The notes beneath the pieces were generated by a model. That model ran no database searches, was not told where the DNA came from, and saw only the letters and a program-made list of their open reading frames with translations. From the NCBI RefSeq assembly GCF_002282855.1, contig NZ_NRIR01000001.1:372001-436000 (forward strand): a DNA stretch of 64,000 nucleotides, in the 5' to 3' direction. Of this stretch, positions 28,899-37,968 are shown in pieces. The stretch is from Paraferrimonas sedimenticola. GTDB lineage: Bacteria; Pseudomonadota; Gammaproteobacteria; Enterobacterales; Shewanellaceae. A program made the translations under genes and the position numbers. Each line of letters opens with the position of its first letter. Position 1 is the stretch's first letter.

Positions 28899-28922
28899 AA
28901 AAAGGCGCCAATTGGCGCCTTT
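28899..28922 (-). terminator. Intrinsic terminator of htpG
   Basis: A perfect 22-bp palindrome, AAAGGCGCCAA and its complement (28901-28922), followed on the minus strand by T5. Confidence 0.92.
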
Positions 28923-28939
28923 ATCAACAAGCAAATGGC

Positions 28940-30850
28940 TTATTTAGCCAGCTTTAGCCACAGCTCATTTAGCTGCTTAATAAAGCTAGATGGGTCTTCC
29001 AAGCTGCCGCGCTCACTCAGTTGCGCTTGTGACAATAACAGCTCAATCCAAGCAGCAAATTCCTGCTCGTCCTGCTCTTGGTCAAGCTTTTGCACAATCG
29101 GGTGCTCAGGGTTTAGCTCGAATACGCCTTTGGACTCTGGCACTGGCTGACCCGCCGCTTGCATCAGCTTGATCATTTGCGCTGACATCTCATCATCAGC
29201 GGTGACCAAGCACGCCGGCGAGTCGGTGAGACGGGTAGTCACGCGCACGTCTTTGACTTTATCACCCAGCACAACTTTAACGCGCTTAACCAAGTCTTCT
29301 GACTGCTTCTCAATTTGCTCTTGTTGCTCTTTCTCGGCCTGGTCTTCTAGCTCACCAAGTTCCAGGTTGCCACGTGACACGTTAACCATGGCTTTGCCGT
29401 CAAACTCGGTCAGGTAGCTCATCATCCACTCGTCGATGCGCTCAGACATCAGTAGCACCTCGATGCCCTTCTTGCGCAGCACTTCTAGATGTGGGCTGTT
29501 CTTAGCGGCTGCATAAGAGTCAGCAGTAATGTAGTAAATCTTGTCTTGGCCTTCCACCATACGCTCAACATAGGCTTCAAGGGATACGGTTTCTGCAGAC
29601 GAGTCGTTGTGAGTTGAAGCAAAGCGCAACAGCTTGGCAATCTTCTCTTGGTTGCCAGAATCTTCCGCAGGACCTTCTTTTAGCACTTGGCCAAACTCTT
29701 TCCAGAAAGTGGCGTAGGCTTCCTCGTCTTGCGCAAGTCCTGAGATCATTTGCAGCGAACGTTTAGTCAGCGCGGTACGCATCGCCTGAGTGACCTTGTT
29801 GTCTTGCAGAATTTCACGCGACACGTTCAACGGCAGGTCATTGGAGTCCAATAGACCTTTCATGAAGCGCAGGTAGTTCGGCATAAAGACTTCGGCGTCA
29901 TCCATGATGAACACGCGTTGCACGTACAACTTCAGACCGTGTTTATGCTCGCGGTTAAACATGTCCCATGGCGCTTTCGATGGAATGTACAGCAGCGAGG
30001 TGTATTCGTGCTTACCTTCCACACGGTTGTGGCTCCACTTCAGCGGATCGGCAAAGTCGTGCGAGACATGCTTGTAGAACTCTTTGTACTCATCATCTGA
30101 GATCTCTGATTTAGAGCGGGTCCACAGCGCTTCGGCCTTGTTGACCGCTTCCCAGCTAGCAGGAGTTGCCGGAATTTTCTCGCCATCAGGACCGTCTTGC
30201 TCTTCAGTGGCTTCTTTGTAGAACTCCACCGGAATCGAAATGTGATCCGAGTACTTGGTCACGATAGAGCGCAGACGCCAATCGTCAGCAAACTCTTTTT
30301 CGTCTTCTCGCAGGTGCAAAGTGATTTCGGTACCGCGCTCTTCTTTGGTAATGTCTTCCAGGGTGAAGCTACCCTCACCTTCTGAAACCCACTCAACGCC
30401 TTGGTCAGCGGCAGCACCCGCGGCACGAGTGCGCACGGTCACTTTGTCAGCCACGATGAACGCCGAGTAAAATCCAACACCAAATTGGCCAATCAACTGA
30501 GAGTCTTTGGCTGCATCGCCTGACAAGTTACTAAAGAATTCAGCGGTACCAGATTTGGCGATAGTACCCAGATTCTCAATCACTTCATCGCGGCTCATAC
30601 CAATACCGTTATCGGAAATGGTCACGGTACCTGCGTCTTTGTCGTGGCTAATACGCACGCGCAAGCTACCATCACCTTGGTATAGGCTGTCGTCGGACAG
30701 GGCTTTGTAGCGCAGCTTATCGGCGGCATCGGCGGCGTTGGAAACCAACTCGCGCATAAAGATTTCTTTGTTGCTGTATAGCGAGTGGATCATTAGCTGA
30801 AGTAGCTGTTTGACTTCAGTCTGAAAACCATGAACTTCTGGCTGAGACAT
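28940..30850 (-). CDS. htpG: Molecular chaperone HtpG (bacterial Hsp90)
   Basis: ATP-dependent dimeric chaperone. The 636 residues show the GHKL ATPase: [18 protein letters not shown] (catalytic Glu), [12 protein letters not shown] and [15 protein letters not shown], then the middle domain with NVSREILQ and the C-terminal dimerisation domain. It starts [17 protein letters not shown]. It is monocistronic with a strong terminator; no clear sigma-32 promoter was picked out with confidence. Confidence 0.98.
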   Translation of the reverse strand: MSQPEVHGFQTEVKQLLQLMIHSLYSNKEIFMRELVSNAADAADKLRYKALSDDSLYQGDGSLRVRISHDKDAGTVTISDNGIGMSRDEVIENLGTIAKSGTAEFFSNLSGDAAKDSQLIGQFGVGFYSAFIVADKVTVRTRAAGAAADQGVEWVSEGEGSFTLEDITKEERGTEITLHLREDEKEFADDWRLRSIVTKYSDHISIPVEFYKEATEEQDGPDGEKIPATPASWEAVNKAEALWTRSKSEISDDEYKEFYKHVSHDFADPLKWSHNRVEGKHEYTSLLYIPSKAPWDMFNREHKHGLKLYVQRVFIMDDAEVFMPNYLRFMKGLLDSNDLPLNVSREILQDNKVTQAMRTALTKRSLQMISGLAQDEEAYATFWKEFGQVLKEGPAEDSGNQEKIAKLLRFASTHNDSSAETVSLEAYVERMVEGQDKIYYITADSYAAAKNSPHLEVLRKKGIEVLLMSERIDEWMMSYLTEFDGKAMVNVSRGNLELGELEDQAEKEQQEQIEKQSEDLVKRVKVVLGDKVKDVRVTTRLTDSPACLVTADDEMSAQMIKLMQAAGQPVPESKGVFELNPEHPIVQKLDQEQDEQEFAAWIELLLSQAQLSERGSLEDPSSFIKQLNELWLKLAK

Positions 30851-31014
30851 TGTTGCTTCCTCGGGAATGTGGTTTTTCTAACGTAAAAATTGCTATGTAA
30901 GCTAGATGTGGTCGCCCAAACACTTTTCAAGGGGCTGCCGCAAAAAAATTCCTACCCCTGTAATCTCAGTAGTTATCAACACCCCACAAAAACTATCCAC
31001 TATTTGGGAGTAGC

Positions 31015-31066
31015 TTACACACAGGGGACTGTCCCCTCCCCCTAAAAGTGGGGGTTTTATCCACAG
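31015..31066 (+). repeat. GGGGACWGTCCCC / DnaA-box-like repeat
   Basis: TTACACACA (31015-31023) abuts AGGGGACTGTCCCCT (31023-31037), and TTATCCACAG follows at 31057-31066. It is a complete element upstream of htpG and of a small gene on the plus strand. Confidence 0.92.
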
Positions 31067-31146
31067 TTTGGGTCAAATGCTCGCAGCTGTGGCAATTGAG
31101 GCTAGGCTAAAGCGATATAGATATAGTCTTAAGCGGAAGGGACATC

Positions 31147-31314
31147 GTGGGAACTAAGGTGGCAGTACTAGCACTCGCGCTAGTTGCTATGTTTGGTTGG
31201 CTAAGAGCCATAGATTGGTCTGACCGTCAGGGGTATCAATGCCCTCGCTGGTTTCTCGTGACCTTGTTAGCGCTTGGAGTCGCTATCAACGTGTGGGATG
31301 CTTGGTTCAGATGA
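31147..31314 (+). CDS. Small hypothetical membrane protein (55 aa)
   Basis: I do not recognise a family. The frame begins with a GTG at 31147 preceded by GGAAGGG and reads 55 codons to TGA. The product has two hydrophobic segments: about residues 4-20 (VAVLALALVAMFGWL) and 36-50 (WFLVTLLALGVAINV), joined by a polar loop with DWSDRQGYQCPR, and ends WDAWFR. A two-helix inner membrane topology with a short loop is likely. It is the only gene in the htpG-recR gap, boxed between two copies of the palindromic repeat, and is the only plus-strand gene between 24.5 and 40.5 kb. Coding status is inferred from the ribosome-binding site and the protein-like composition. Confidence 0.5.
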   Translation: MGTKVAVLALALVAMFGWLRAIDWSDRQGYQCPRWFLVTLLALGVAINVWDAWFR

Positions 31315-31363
31315 CAGCAAACTTACCCACAGTGAGCATTTTTATGCACAGAAGTGGCAGTAG

Positions 31364-31415
31364 TTACTAACAGGGGACTGTCCCCTATGCCGAAAAGTGG
31401 GGTGTTTATCCACAG
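31364..31415 (+). repeat. GGGGACWGTCCCC / DnaA-box-like repeat
   Basis: TTACTAACA (31364-31372), AGGGGACTGTCCCCT (31372-31386) and TTATCCACAG (31406-31415). A further TTATGCACA, another exact TTATNCACA, lies just upstream at 31342-31350. The element ends about 20 nt from the recR stop. Confidence 0.92.
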
Positions 31416-31434
31416 TGTATGGGAAAGAGAGGGG

Positions 31435-32034
31435 CTAGACTTGTTGGCGGCCGGAGAAACTGAGTGCCAGAGTGGTGCCATCGACATATTCGAGTTCGCC
31501 GCCGACTGGGACGCCGTGGGCGATACGGGACACTTTGAGTTCGTGTTGTTTGGCCAGCTCGGCGATGTAGTGCGCGGTGGCTTCGCCTTCGACGGTGGGG
31601 TTGGTGGCCAGAATGAGCTCGCTAACGTCACCCGAAGCTAAGCGTTTGGCCAGAATGTCGAGGCCAAGGTCGTCGGGGCCAATGCCGTCTAAGGGCGATA
31701 AGTGCCCCATCAGCACGAAGTATTTACCCGAGTAGTGGCCAGAGGCTTCGATTGCTAATACGTCTGCGGGGCTTTCTACCACACACAACTGGCGGGCTTC
31801 GCCACGGCGTGGGCTAGCACAAATACTGCACAGCTCTTCTTCAGTGAAGGTGCGGCAGTCGCGACAATGGTCCACTTGGGTCATTGCCGCGTCCAAAGCG
31901 CGTCCAAGTTTCATCCCACCAGCGCGTTGACGCTCAAGCAGCTGAAAAGCCATACGTTGAGCGGATTTTGGTCCAACTCCAGGTAAGACTTTAAAGGCTT
32001 GGATTAGCTCGTCGACTAATGGGCTAAATTTCAT
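31435..32034 (-). CDS. recR: Recombination mediator RecR
   Basis: Acts with RecO/RecF to load RecA at gaps. The 199 residues contain the helix-hairpin-helix [20 protein letters not shown], the four-cysteine zinc finger CRDC...CSIC (about 57-72) and a Toprim domain starting [17 protein letters not shown]. It is 27 nt downstream of ybaB in the conserved dnaX-ybaB-recR operon. Confidence 0.97.
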   Translation of the reverse strand: MKFSPLVDELIQAFKVLPGVGPKSAQRMAFQLLERQRAGGMKLGRALDAAMTQVDHCRDCRTFTEEELCSICASPRRGEARQLCVVESPADVLAIEASGHYSGKYFVLMGHLSPLDGIGPDDLGLDILAKRLASGDVSELILATNPTVEGEATAHYIAELAKQHELKVSRIAHGVPVGGELEYVDGTTLALSFSGRQQV

Positions 32035-32061
32035 GGATGCGTTTGAGTCCTAAAGCGCCAA

Positions 32062-32397
32062 TTAGAATGGCATTTTGAAACCTGGTGGCAAGTTCATGCC
32101 GCCGGTTACTTCAGCCATTTTCGACTTTTGGTTTTCTTCAACGCGGCGCGCGGCATCGTTACAAGCGGCAGCGATCAAGTCTTCCAACATCTCTTTTTCG
32201 TCCTCATCGCCCAACAAACTTGGGTCGATTTCAACGCGACGGACGTTATGCGCGCCGTTCATGGTGACTTTTACCATACCAGCGCCAGCTTCACCGGTGA
32301 CTTCCATGCGAGCGATTTCTTCTTGCACTTTCGCCATACGGTCTTGCATCTGTTGGGCCTGTTTCATCAGGTTGCCCATACCACCTTTTCCAAACAT
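32062..32397 (-). CDS. ybaB: Nucleoid-associated protein YbaB/EbfC
   Basis: Small dimeric DNA-binding protein. The 111 residues start [21 protein letters not shown] and end in a [12 protein letters not shown] tail, both family hallmarks. It lies between dnaX and recR, as in most proteobacteria. Confidence 0.96.
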   Translation of the reverse strand: MFGKGGMGNLMKQAQQMQDRMAKVQEEIARMEVTGEAGAGMVKVTMNGAHNVRRVEIDPSLLGDEDEKEMLEDLIAAACNDAARRVEENQKSKMAEVTGGMNLPPGFKMPF

Positions 32398-32468
32398 AAT
32401 CGTCTCTCGCTTGGTTAATTCATCTTGTGCGGGCTTATGTTACTCATTTGCCCCGCCAGTGCAACGTT

Positions 32469-35126
32469 TTAGACCCGCTCGGTCAGCATGTGTTCGGGAT
32501 ATTTGAGGCTATCCCAGTCTAAGGTCGCTCCAAGTTCAGTTTGCAGTCGCTGGATCAAAGGATCGGAATTCATATGCGACTGGCTCTCTTGCAGCAGTTC
32601 CTTATGGAAGCGACGGCGGATCATCAAAGGCGTTTCGCGACCTTGAGGCTCACCTACCACCACTTCTAAGTTTAGCGGTTGTCCAAACCATTCTTGCAGT
32701 GCGCTTTGCAGTGCAGTTATCGCTTTTTCAGCGGCCAAGTGCTTTTGGTCTGGCTTGAGCTGCAGCCGCAAATGTTCACCTTGTATGTCGGCCACGGAAT
32801 TAATGGCTAGCTGGCGAATGCGTCCGCCCACTTTGATCATAGATAGGCTTTTGTACCAGGCCAGGTCCGGCTGTGGACCTTGTGACATGATTTGCAGCAA
32901 TTGGTTGGGTTGCGCTGGTAGCCGGCTCGTTTCGAGTGCTGGAACTGCCTCTGCCTCTGGCTTGTGCATGGGATCGGGCTCGACAGCTATCGCTGCACTC
33001 GGCGCGTTCACATCACTGACCTGGGATTTGGGCCCAGACACAGCTGGCTCGACAGGCTCAGGCTGAACTGCAGGCGCTGCCGGCGTGAGATCCGTTGCGC
33101 TTACATTTTCGCTGTCAGGCGGGTTAGCTACAGGGTGCTCAAGCGTCGCTAACTCAGATATAGGCTGATGTTGGGCTTGCTGATGTTGCAGGCCCTGATT
33201 TTGCGACTCCGCTTTATGCGACTCCTGATTAGGCAACTCCGATTTATGAGGTTCCCGACTTTGCAAAGCACCGGCTGAAGCGGCCGGACCGCGCGGCTGC
33301 GGTTTGGGCTCGCTAGCTGGTGACTTTTTTGCCGGGGTGTCTCCCTCGGCTTGGGTCATACTGGCCCGCAGTTGGTCGCGATTGGCCAAGGCCGCTTGCA
33401 ACAACTCATCTTCAAACAAGTCCGCTTCGTCAGACGCTTGTGGCGACGGCGATGAAGCTTGAGGCGGTTGTACAGACGTCGCCGGCACTGGGCTAGCTTG
33501 GTTGCTAAGCGGTTGCTGTGGCGCTTGTGGCGGCTGCGCAACAGGTGCGCTGGCCGGTGCGCCCTGCAGGCCAAACTCTGAGGTTTCTTGCGCGGGCACC
33601 TGTGACTGAGGTGCATTTTGCTCCGGCGACTCAAAGGCTGGCTGACTATGCGCTTGCTCGGCTTCGGCGTTGGCCGCCATCACCGCATGCTCAAGATTAA
33701 CCTCTGAAGCACCGCCGGTTAAGGATTCGGCCTGAGCCATGATTTCTTGCTGTTCCGCAAATAGCAGCGACTCGTCTTGTCGTGCATTGGCCGCTTGGGC
33801 TTGACGCTGAACGTCAGCCATTGGCTGGCTTTGAGGCTGTGAAGCTACAGGCTGTGCGCCAGTTTGACTGGCAACACTTGCCTGGGGTGAAGCTGGCGTT
33901 TGAGGTTGCTCAGGTACGACCGCTTGTGGTGCTGGTGCGCTATCTACAGGTTGGCTAACAGCTTGTGCCGACGCACTCTGCACCCCAGATTCTCCCGCCA
34001 GTTGTCCACTGCCCAATGGCTTAGCACTAAACACGGACTCGCTTTGCTCAGGGGCAAATGCCAAAGCGCGCAATAACGCCATTTCTAACCCAGCACGCGC
34101 ATCCGGTGCATGGGCTAACTCGCGACGACCTTCCAATAAAATCTTGTAGTAAAGCTGCACTTGCTCGGGCGCAAGCGCTTTTGCCAAAGCAGCAACCGAC
34201 TCGGGATGCGAAGCGATTTGCAATGCATGCGGGCTGAACTGAGCGAGTGCTACTTCATGCAGACGACGCAACATGGCCACCAGCACAGACTCGGCATCAC
34301 CGCCAAAGCCCAGCACATTATCCACTTGCTCCAGCATAGGCGCCACTTCGCCATCGATGATCCCTTGCAGCAAGCGATTAACCGAATCTTCGTCCAAGGC
34401 ACCCAGCATTTGTTCAACCGAGGCCAGTTGCAATTGACCGCCGCCATGGGCGATAGCCTGGTCGGTCAGGCTTAAACCGTCACGCATACTGCCTTGCGCG
34501 GCGCGTGCTAACAACAAGGAGGCTCCAGCATCAAACGCGATATTTTCTGCCTGCAAAATGCGTTCAATTTGAGCGCCAATTTGCTCAACGGTTAGCGCTT
34601 TGAGATTAAACTGTAGACAGCGAGAGAGCACAGTGATCGGCAGCTTTTGCGGATCCGTGGTCGCCAGCAAGAACTTCACATGCTCTGGCGGCTCTTCCAG
34701 GGTTTTTAGCAAGGCATTAAAACTGGCTTTAGAAAGCATGTGCACTTCGTCAATCAAGTACACCTTGTAGCGACCGCGAGCGGGACGGTACTGCACGTTT
34801 TCTAAGATTTCGCGAGTATCGTCGACCTTGGTACGCGAGGCGGCGTCCACTTCAATCAAGTCAACAAAGCGCCCTTCAGCGATCTCCAAACAAGCGGAAC
34901 ATTGACCGCACGGTTCGCTGGTAACGCCAGTTTCGCAATTTAGGCCTTTGGCAAACAAACGCGCCAGCGTGGTTTTACCCACACCGCGAGTGCCAGAAAA
35001 AAGGTAGGCGTGATGCAAGCGATCCTGCTGTAAGGCGTTGGTTAGAGCCGCTAAAACGTGCGCTTGGCCAACCACTTGCTCGAAGCGGCCTGGACGCCAT
35101 TTGCGGGCTAACACTTGATAGGACAT
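32469..35126 (-). CDS. dnaX: DNA polymerase III subunits tau and gamma
   Basis: Clamp-loader ATPase that also organises the replisome. Tau is 885 residues, far longer than E. coli tau (643). The AAA+ core (1-370) has Walker A GTRGVGKTT (about 45), the zinc module with four cysteines (CETG...PCGQCSAC), the Walker B-type DEVHMLSK and sensor LSRCLQF. Residues about 375-745 form an expanded low-complexity linker rich in Ala, Gln, Pro, Ser and Glu; the last 130 residues are the tau-specific domain that binds DnaB and alpha. A programmed frameshift site inside the linker should give a gamma form (see 33313-33346). It heads the dnaX-ybaB-recR operon. Confidence 0.97.
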   Translation of the reverse strand: MSYQVLARKWRPGRFEQVVGQAHVLAALTNALQQDRLHHAYLFSGTRGVGKTTLARLFAKGLNCETGVTSEPCGQCSACLEIAEGRFVDLIEVDAASRTKVDDTREILENVQYRPARGRYKVYLIDEVHMLSKASFNALLKTLEEPPEHVKFLLATTDPQKLPITVLSRCLQFNLKALTVEQIGAQIERILQAENIAFDAGASLLLARAAQGSMRDGLSLTDQAIAHGGGQLQLASVEQMLGALDEDSVNRLLQGIIDGEVAPMLEQVDNVLGFGGDAESVLVAMLRRLHEVALAQFSPHALQIASHPESVAALAKALAPEQVQLYYKILLEGRRELAHAPDARAGLEMALLRALAFAPEQSESVFSAKPLGSGQLAGESGVQSASAQAVSQPVDSAPAPQAVVPEQPQTPASPQASVASQTGAQPVASQPQSQPMADVQRQAQAANARQDESLLFAEQQEIMAQAESLTGGASEVNLEHAVMAANAEAEQAHSQPAFESPEQNAPQSQVPAQETSEFGLQGAPASAPVAQPPQAPQQPLSNQASPVPATSVQPPQASSPSPQASDEADLFEDELLQAALANRDQLRASMTQAEGDTPAKKSPASEPKPQPRGPAASAGALQSREPHKSELPNQESHKAESQNQGLQHQQAQHQPISELATLEHPVANPPDSENVSATDLTPAAPAVQPEPVEPAVSGPKSQVSDVNAPSAAIAVEPDPMHKPEAEAVPALETSRLPAQPNQLLQIMSQGPQPDLAWYKSLSMIKVGGRIRQLAINSVADIQGEHLRLQLKPDQKHLAAEKAITALQSALQEWFGQPLNLEVVVGEPQGRETPLMIRRRFHKELLQESQSHMNSDPLIQRLQTELGATLDWDSLKYPEHMLTERV
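33313..33346 (-). promoter_or_regulatory. Programmed -1 frameshift signal in dnaX
   Basis: On the minus strand the slippery heptamer A AAA AAG (33330-33324) lies in the zero frame after GCA. A Shine-Dalgarno-like AGGGAG (33346-33341) sits 10 nt upstream. After a -1 slip, the ribosome reads GTC ACC AGC and meets TAG at 33315-33313. A GC-rich hairpin (ACCGC/GCGGT) follows about 20 nt downstream. This is the E. coli dnaX arrangement and predicts a gamma protein of about 604 residues. Confidence 0.85.
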
Positions 35127-35474
35127 GAAGCTCCCCGGTTCTCTCCCATGTGATTGATTTCCATGCTACCACAGGCGGGTGGAATCGCTAACCGAGAATC
35201 TAGGGGGAATCGCAAAAAGTGGGAGGGGGTCACCCAAAGGAATGAGGGACTGCTCTTGGGTAAAAGCTATTGTGTAACTCTTAGGGCTGAGGCGTTCTCT
35301 TTTAGGCACTTCATTTGGGCGAAAGAAGGGTAGAGGGCTTAACAGTTTGCTTGTGGCGGTTGGGTAGATTCCGGCTTTTTGCTTGTGGCGGTTGGGTGGA
35401 TTCTCGCGTTCGCGAGAATGACAAGAGCAAAGCAGCGAGGGCACCGGCAAGCTCAGTGCCCAAAACCACAAAGC
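35127..35474. other. Gene-free region between apt and dnaX
   Basis: Two near-identical 25-nt direct copies lie at 35347-35371 and 35379-35403 (32-nt period, one mismatch). The second runs into the hairpin ATTCTCGC/GCGAGAAT (35399-35418). This half (hairpin plus GGTTGGGTGGATT) resembles a dispersed intergenic repeat seen in many proteobacteria. No gene is supported here; the open frame across it on the minus strand is repeat-derived. Confidence 0.65.
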
Positions 35475-36020
35475 CTAGTCGCCTTCGAACTCCACCAACG
35501 CGGTCACGTTGATGCCCATGTTCTTCAAGCGGTGCTCACCACCAATATCCGGCAACGAGATCACGAAAGCCGCTTCTTTCACTTCACCGCCACGGCGGCG
35601 GATCAGCTTAACTGTGGCTTCAATGGTACCGCCGGTGGCCAGCAAATCGTCGACTACTAATACCTTGTCTTCTGGACCTATGGCGTCTTGGTGCAATTCC
35701 AAAACGTCTTGGCCGTATTCCAGCTCATAAGACTCGGCAATCACAGCCCGTGGCAATTTGCCCGGCTTGCGCACAGGCACAAAACCTACGCCCAAGCGCA
35801 GCGCTAAAGGAGCGCCAAACAAGAACCCGCGAGCTTCAGTACCCACTACCTTGGTAAAGCCTTGGCCTTCGAAACGCTCTGCCAGCAAATCGATAGTCAG
35901 CTGGAAAGCTTTGGCGTCTTCGATCAACGACATGACGTCGCGGAACATGATGCCGGCTTTCGGGTAATCAGGAATGGTTTTAATGCTCTGCTTGATCAGA
36001 GCTAAGCTTTCAGGATTCAT
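35475..36020 (-). CDS. apt: Adenine phosphoribosyltransferase
   Basis: Converts adenine and PRPP to AMP. The 181 residues match E. coli (183) and contain the PRPP-binding signature [13 protein letters not shown] (about residues 120-132) and the [15 protein letters not shown] loop. It is upstream of dnaX on the same strand, as in E. coli, but is separated by a repeat-bearing 348-nt gap. Confidence 0.97.
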   Translation of the reverse strand: MNPESLALIKQSIKTIPDYPKAGIMFRDVMSLIEDAKAFQLTIDLLAERFEGQGFTKVVGTEARGFLFGAPLALRLGVGFVPVRKPGKLPRAVIAESYELEYGQDVLELHQDAIGPEDKVLVVDDLLATGGTIEATVKLIRRRGGEVKEAAFVISLPDIGGEHRLKNMGINVTALVEFEGD

Positions 36021-36131
36021 AATTCACTTGACCGCCATGCGGCTACTTTGATTAAAAAAGAACATTATTCACAGCCAACTCGGCACTGCAAGCGCTATTT
36101 CGTGGGCTTGTCTAGAGAGTCAAATTTCGCC

Positions 36132-36500
36132 CTAGTCGGTTTCCGGCAAGCGGTACAAATACCAAAGCAAGCCACAGCACATACAAGCCAGCATGATTTT
36201 CACCCACATCAGGGGAACCACGGCAATACTGAGGCTAAAGCTTAGCAAAACCACCACAAAGGCGCGTTTTTTCAAACGAGCGTTGACCGCGCGCTTTTCT
36301 TCCCAATCTTTAAGGGCTTGCGCGAACCAAGGGTGCTCATGCAGCCAGTCGTTTAGACGCTGACTCGAGCGGGCAAAGCAAAACGCCGCCAACAGAATAA
36401 ATGGGACGGTGGGAAGCAGGGGTAAAACCACCCCGAGCGTGCCTAGAGCGAGACTCAACAGCCCGCCGACTAGGTAAAAACTGCGCTTAATCATAGCCAC
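36132..36500 (-). CDS. ybaN: YbaN family inner membrane protein (DUF454)
   Basis: Function unknown. The 122-residue protein has the DUF454 pattern: two N-terminal hydrophobic stretches (about residues 8-40, GTLGVVLPLLPTVPFILLA), the FARSSQRLNDWLHEHPWFA segment, and two further membrane helices near the C terminus. Four membrane segments in all. Its place beside apt is conserved in enterobacteria. Confidence 0.9.
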   Translation of the reverse strand: MAMIKRSFYLVGGLLSLALGTLGVVLPLLPTVPFILLAAFCFARSSQRLNDWLHEHPWFAQALKDWEEKRAVNARLKKRAFVVVLLSFSLSIAVVPLMWVKIMLACMCCGLLWYLYRLPETD

Positions 36501-36580
36501 CTAGGCTAAGTGCCCGGCAACACAATGTAAACGTTTGAGTTAGCAGAATGTGAACAGCCGCCATGTCCTTAAGGTGCCGC

Positions 36581-37630
36581 CTAGCCGCCTTTCTTGCGTC
36601 GACGAGACTCGCCTTGCACGGCGCGATACATTTTGCCTAGCGCTTTGTCCTTGGCGCGCTTTTCCGCCAAAGAGGCCGAATTGAGCGCCTGTTCGCGCGC
36701 GAGCTTCAGATAGTTATTAAAGCGACGAGCATCGAGCTCACCAGAGGCTAACGCCGCTTGAATAGCGCAGCCAGGCTCAGCCTGATGCTGACAATCGCCA
36801 AAACGACATTGCTCGGCCAACGCCTCTACATCGGCAAAGGTGAGCGACAGCCCCTCATCCACGTCGGTTAACTGCAGCTCGCGCATCCCCGGGGTATCCA
36901 TTAGCACAGCCCCTACCGGTGTCAGGTGAATCGAACGCGATGTAGTGGTGTGACGGCCTTTGCTATCGTCTTCGCGAATATTCGCAGTGGCTTGTTGGGC
37001 ATCACCAATGATGGTGTTCACCAGCGTCGACTTACCCACACCAGACGAGCCCATTAACGCTAAAGTCTTACCAGAACGACACCAAGGGGCCAGTGCAGCA
37101 GCGGCTTCGCTGTCCAAGGCGTTAAGCGCCACCACATTCAATAATGGGTCCAGCGCTTGTACCTGAGCGACCAATTCATCGGCCTGCTCGAGCGACTCGC
37201 ACAAATCCTTTTTGGTCAGGACCACCACAGACTCAGCCCCAGCTTCGTTGACCAGAGTTAAGTAGCGCTCGACGCGACTGAGCTTAAAGTCCTGATTGAG
37301 TGACATCACGATAAACACAGTGTCCACGTTAACCGCAATCATCTGCTCGTCTATCTTGGCGCCGGCGGCTTTGCGACGAAACTCGGTGGCGCGATCTAGA
37401 CGACGAATGAACTCGCCCTCAGTTGACAGCAACAACCAGTCTCCCACCGAAATCGCTGGCAATTGCCCGACTAGAGCAAAATCTGCCAAGCCAGACTCGC
37501 CGATCAAAACCAGCCGATTTCTGTGCTGCTCGCACACGCGCATCGCACGAGTATCCTGATACTCATCCAATGTCAGTTGTTGTTGAAAAAATGGGTTCCA
37601 GCCCAACTGGGCAAGCGAATAGGCGGACAT
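36581..37630 (-). CDS. rsgA: Ribosome small subunit-dependent GTPase A (RsgA/YjeQ family)
   Basis: Circularly permuted GTPase that checks late 30S maturation. The 349 residues have an N-terminal OB fold (about 30-100), permuted G motifs (VLTKKDL as G4, GSSGVGKSTLVN as G1, DTPGMREL as G3) and a C-terminal zinc knuckle CRFGDCQHQAEPGC. The tail is basic. The ATG at 37630 is chosen because the 42 extra upstream codons are unlike the family. Many Alteromonadales carry two RsgA paralogues; this one, away from orn/psd, may be the second copy. Confidence 0.9.
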   Translation of the reverse strand: MSAYSLAQLGWNPFFQQQLTLDEYQDTRAMRVCEQHRNRLVLIGESGLADFALVGQLPAISVGDWLLLSTEGEFIRRLDRATEFRRKAAGAKIDEQMIAVNVDTVFIVMSLNQDFKLSRVERYLTLVNEAGAESVVVLTKKDLCESLEQADELVAQVQALDPLLNVVALNALDSEAAAALAPWCRSGKTLALMGSSGVGKSTLVNTIIGDAQQATANIREDDSKGRHTTTSRSIHLTPVGAVLMDTPGMRELQLTDVDEGLSLTFADVEALAEQCRFGDCQHQAEPGCAIQAALASGELDARRFNNYLKLAREQALNSASLAEKRAKDKALGKMYRAVQGESRRRKKGG

Positions 37631-37818
37631 AACGCGCTCCGAAAAACGAAAGGGCCTGCGATTTGAGCGCAGGCGCGATTGCGCTAGTTTAGCAAAAACC
37701 GATTGCAAACTAAGTGTGTGCTGCATTTTTTGCGAGCGGCCTCGCGACACTGCCAAGGAGTCCCAAAAAACCTAGCGAGAACCTTGGCTACCAAGGTGCG
37801 CAGATTCCAGCTCTAGCG

Positions 37819-37965
37819 CTTCACGAAGCACTAGTAGTTCGCGAAGCACTCGTAGTTCGCAAAACACCAGCCGTTCGCGAAGTACTAACGAGTGGCGAAT
37901 CACAAACCAGTAGCACTGGCACAAACCAGTGGCGAATCACAAACCAGCAGCGAAGCACAAATCAT
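37819..37965. repeat. Degenerate 18-bp-period minisatellite
   Basis: About eight units in an 18-nt period. Three consecutive 18-mers (37837-37854, 37855-37872, 37873-37890) each begin GTTCGC, preceded by a similar one at 37819-37836. The remaining units change to GTGGCGAATCACAAACCA-like copies. The array stops at the hvfC stop codon (37969). No gene is supported inside. Confidence 0.8.
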
Positions 37966-37968
37966 CCA

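Noticed and set aside
35166-35471. 101-codon minus-strand frame between apt and dnaX
   Set aside because: It translates the ATTCTCGC repeat (SHSRERENP-type peptide), which recurs as an artefact in many genomes.
36581-37756. Longer start for rsgA at 37756
   Set aside because: The 42 extra residues do not resemble RsgA N termini; MSAYSLAQLGW at 37630 does.
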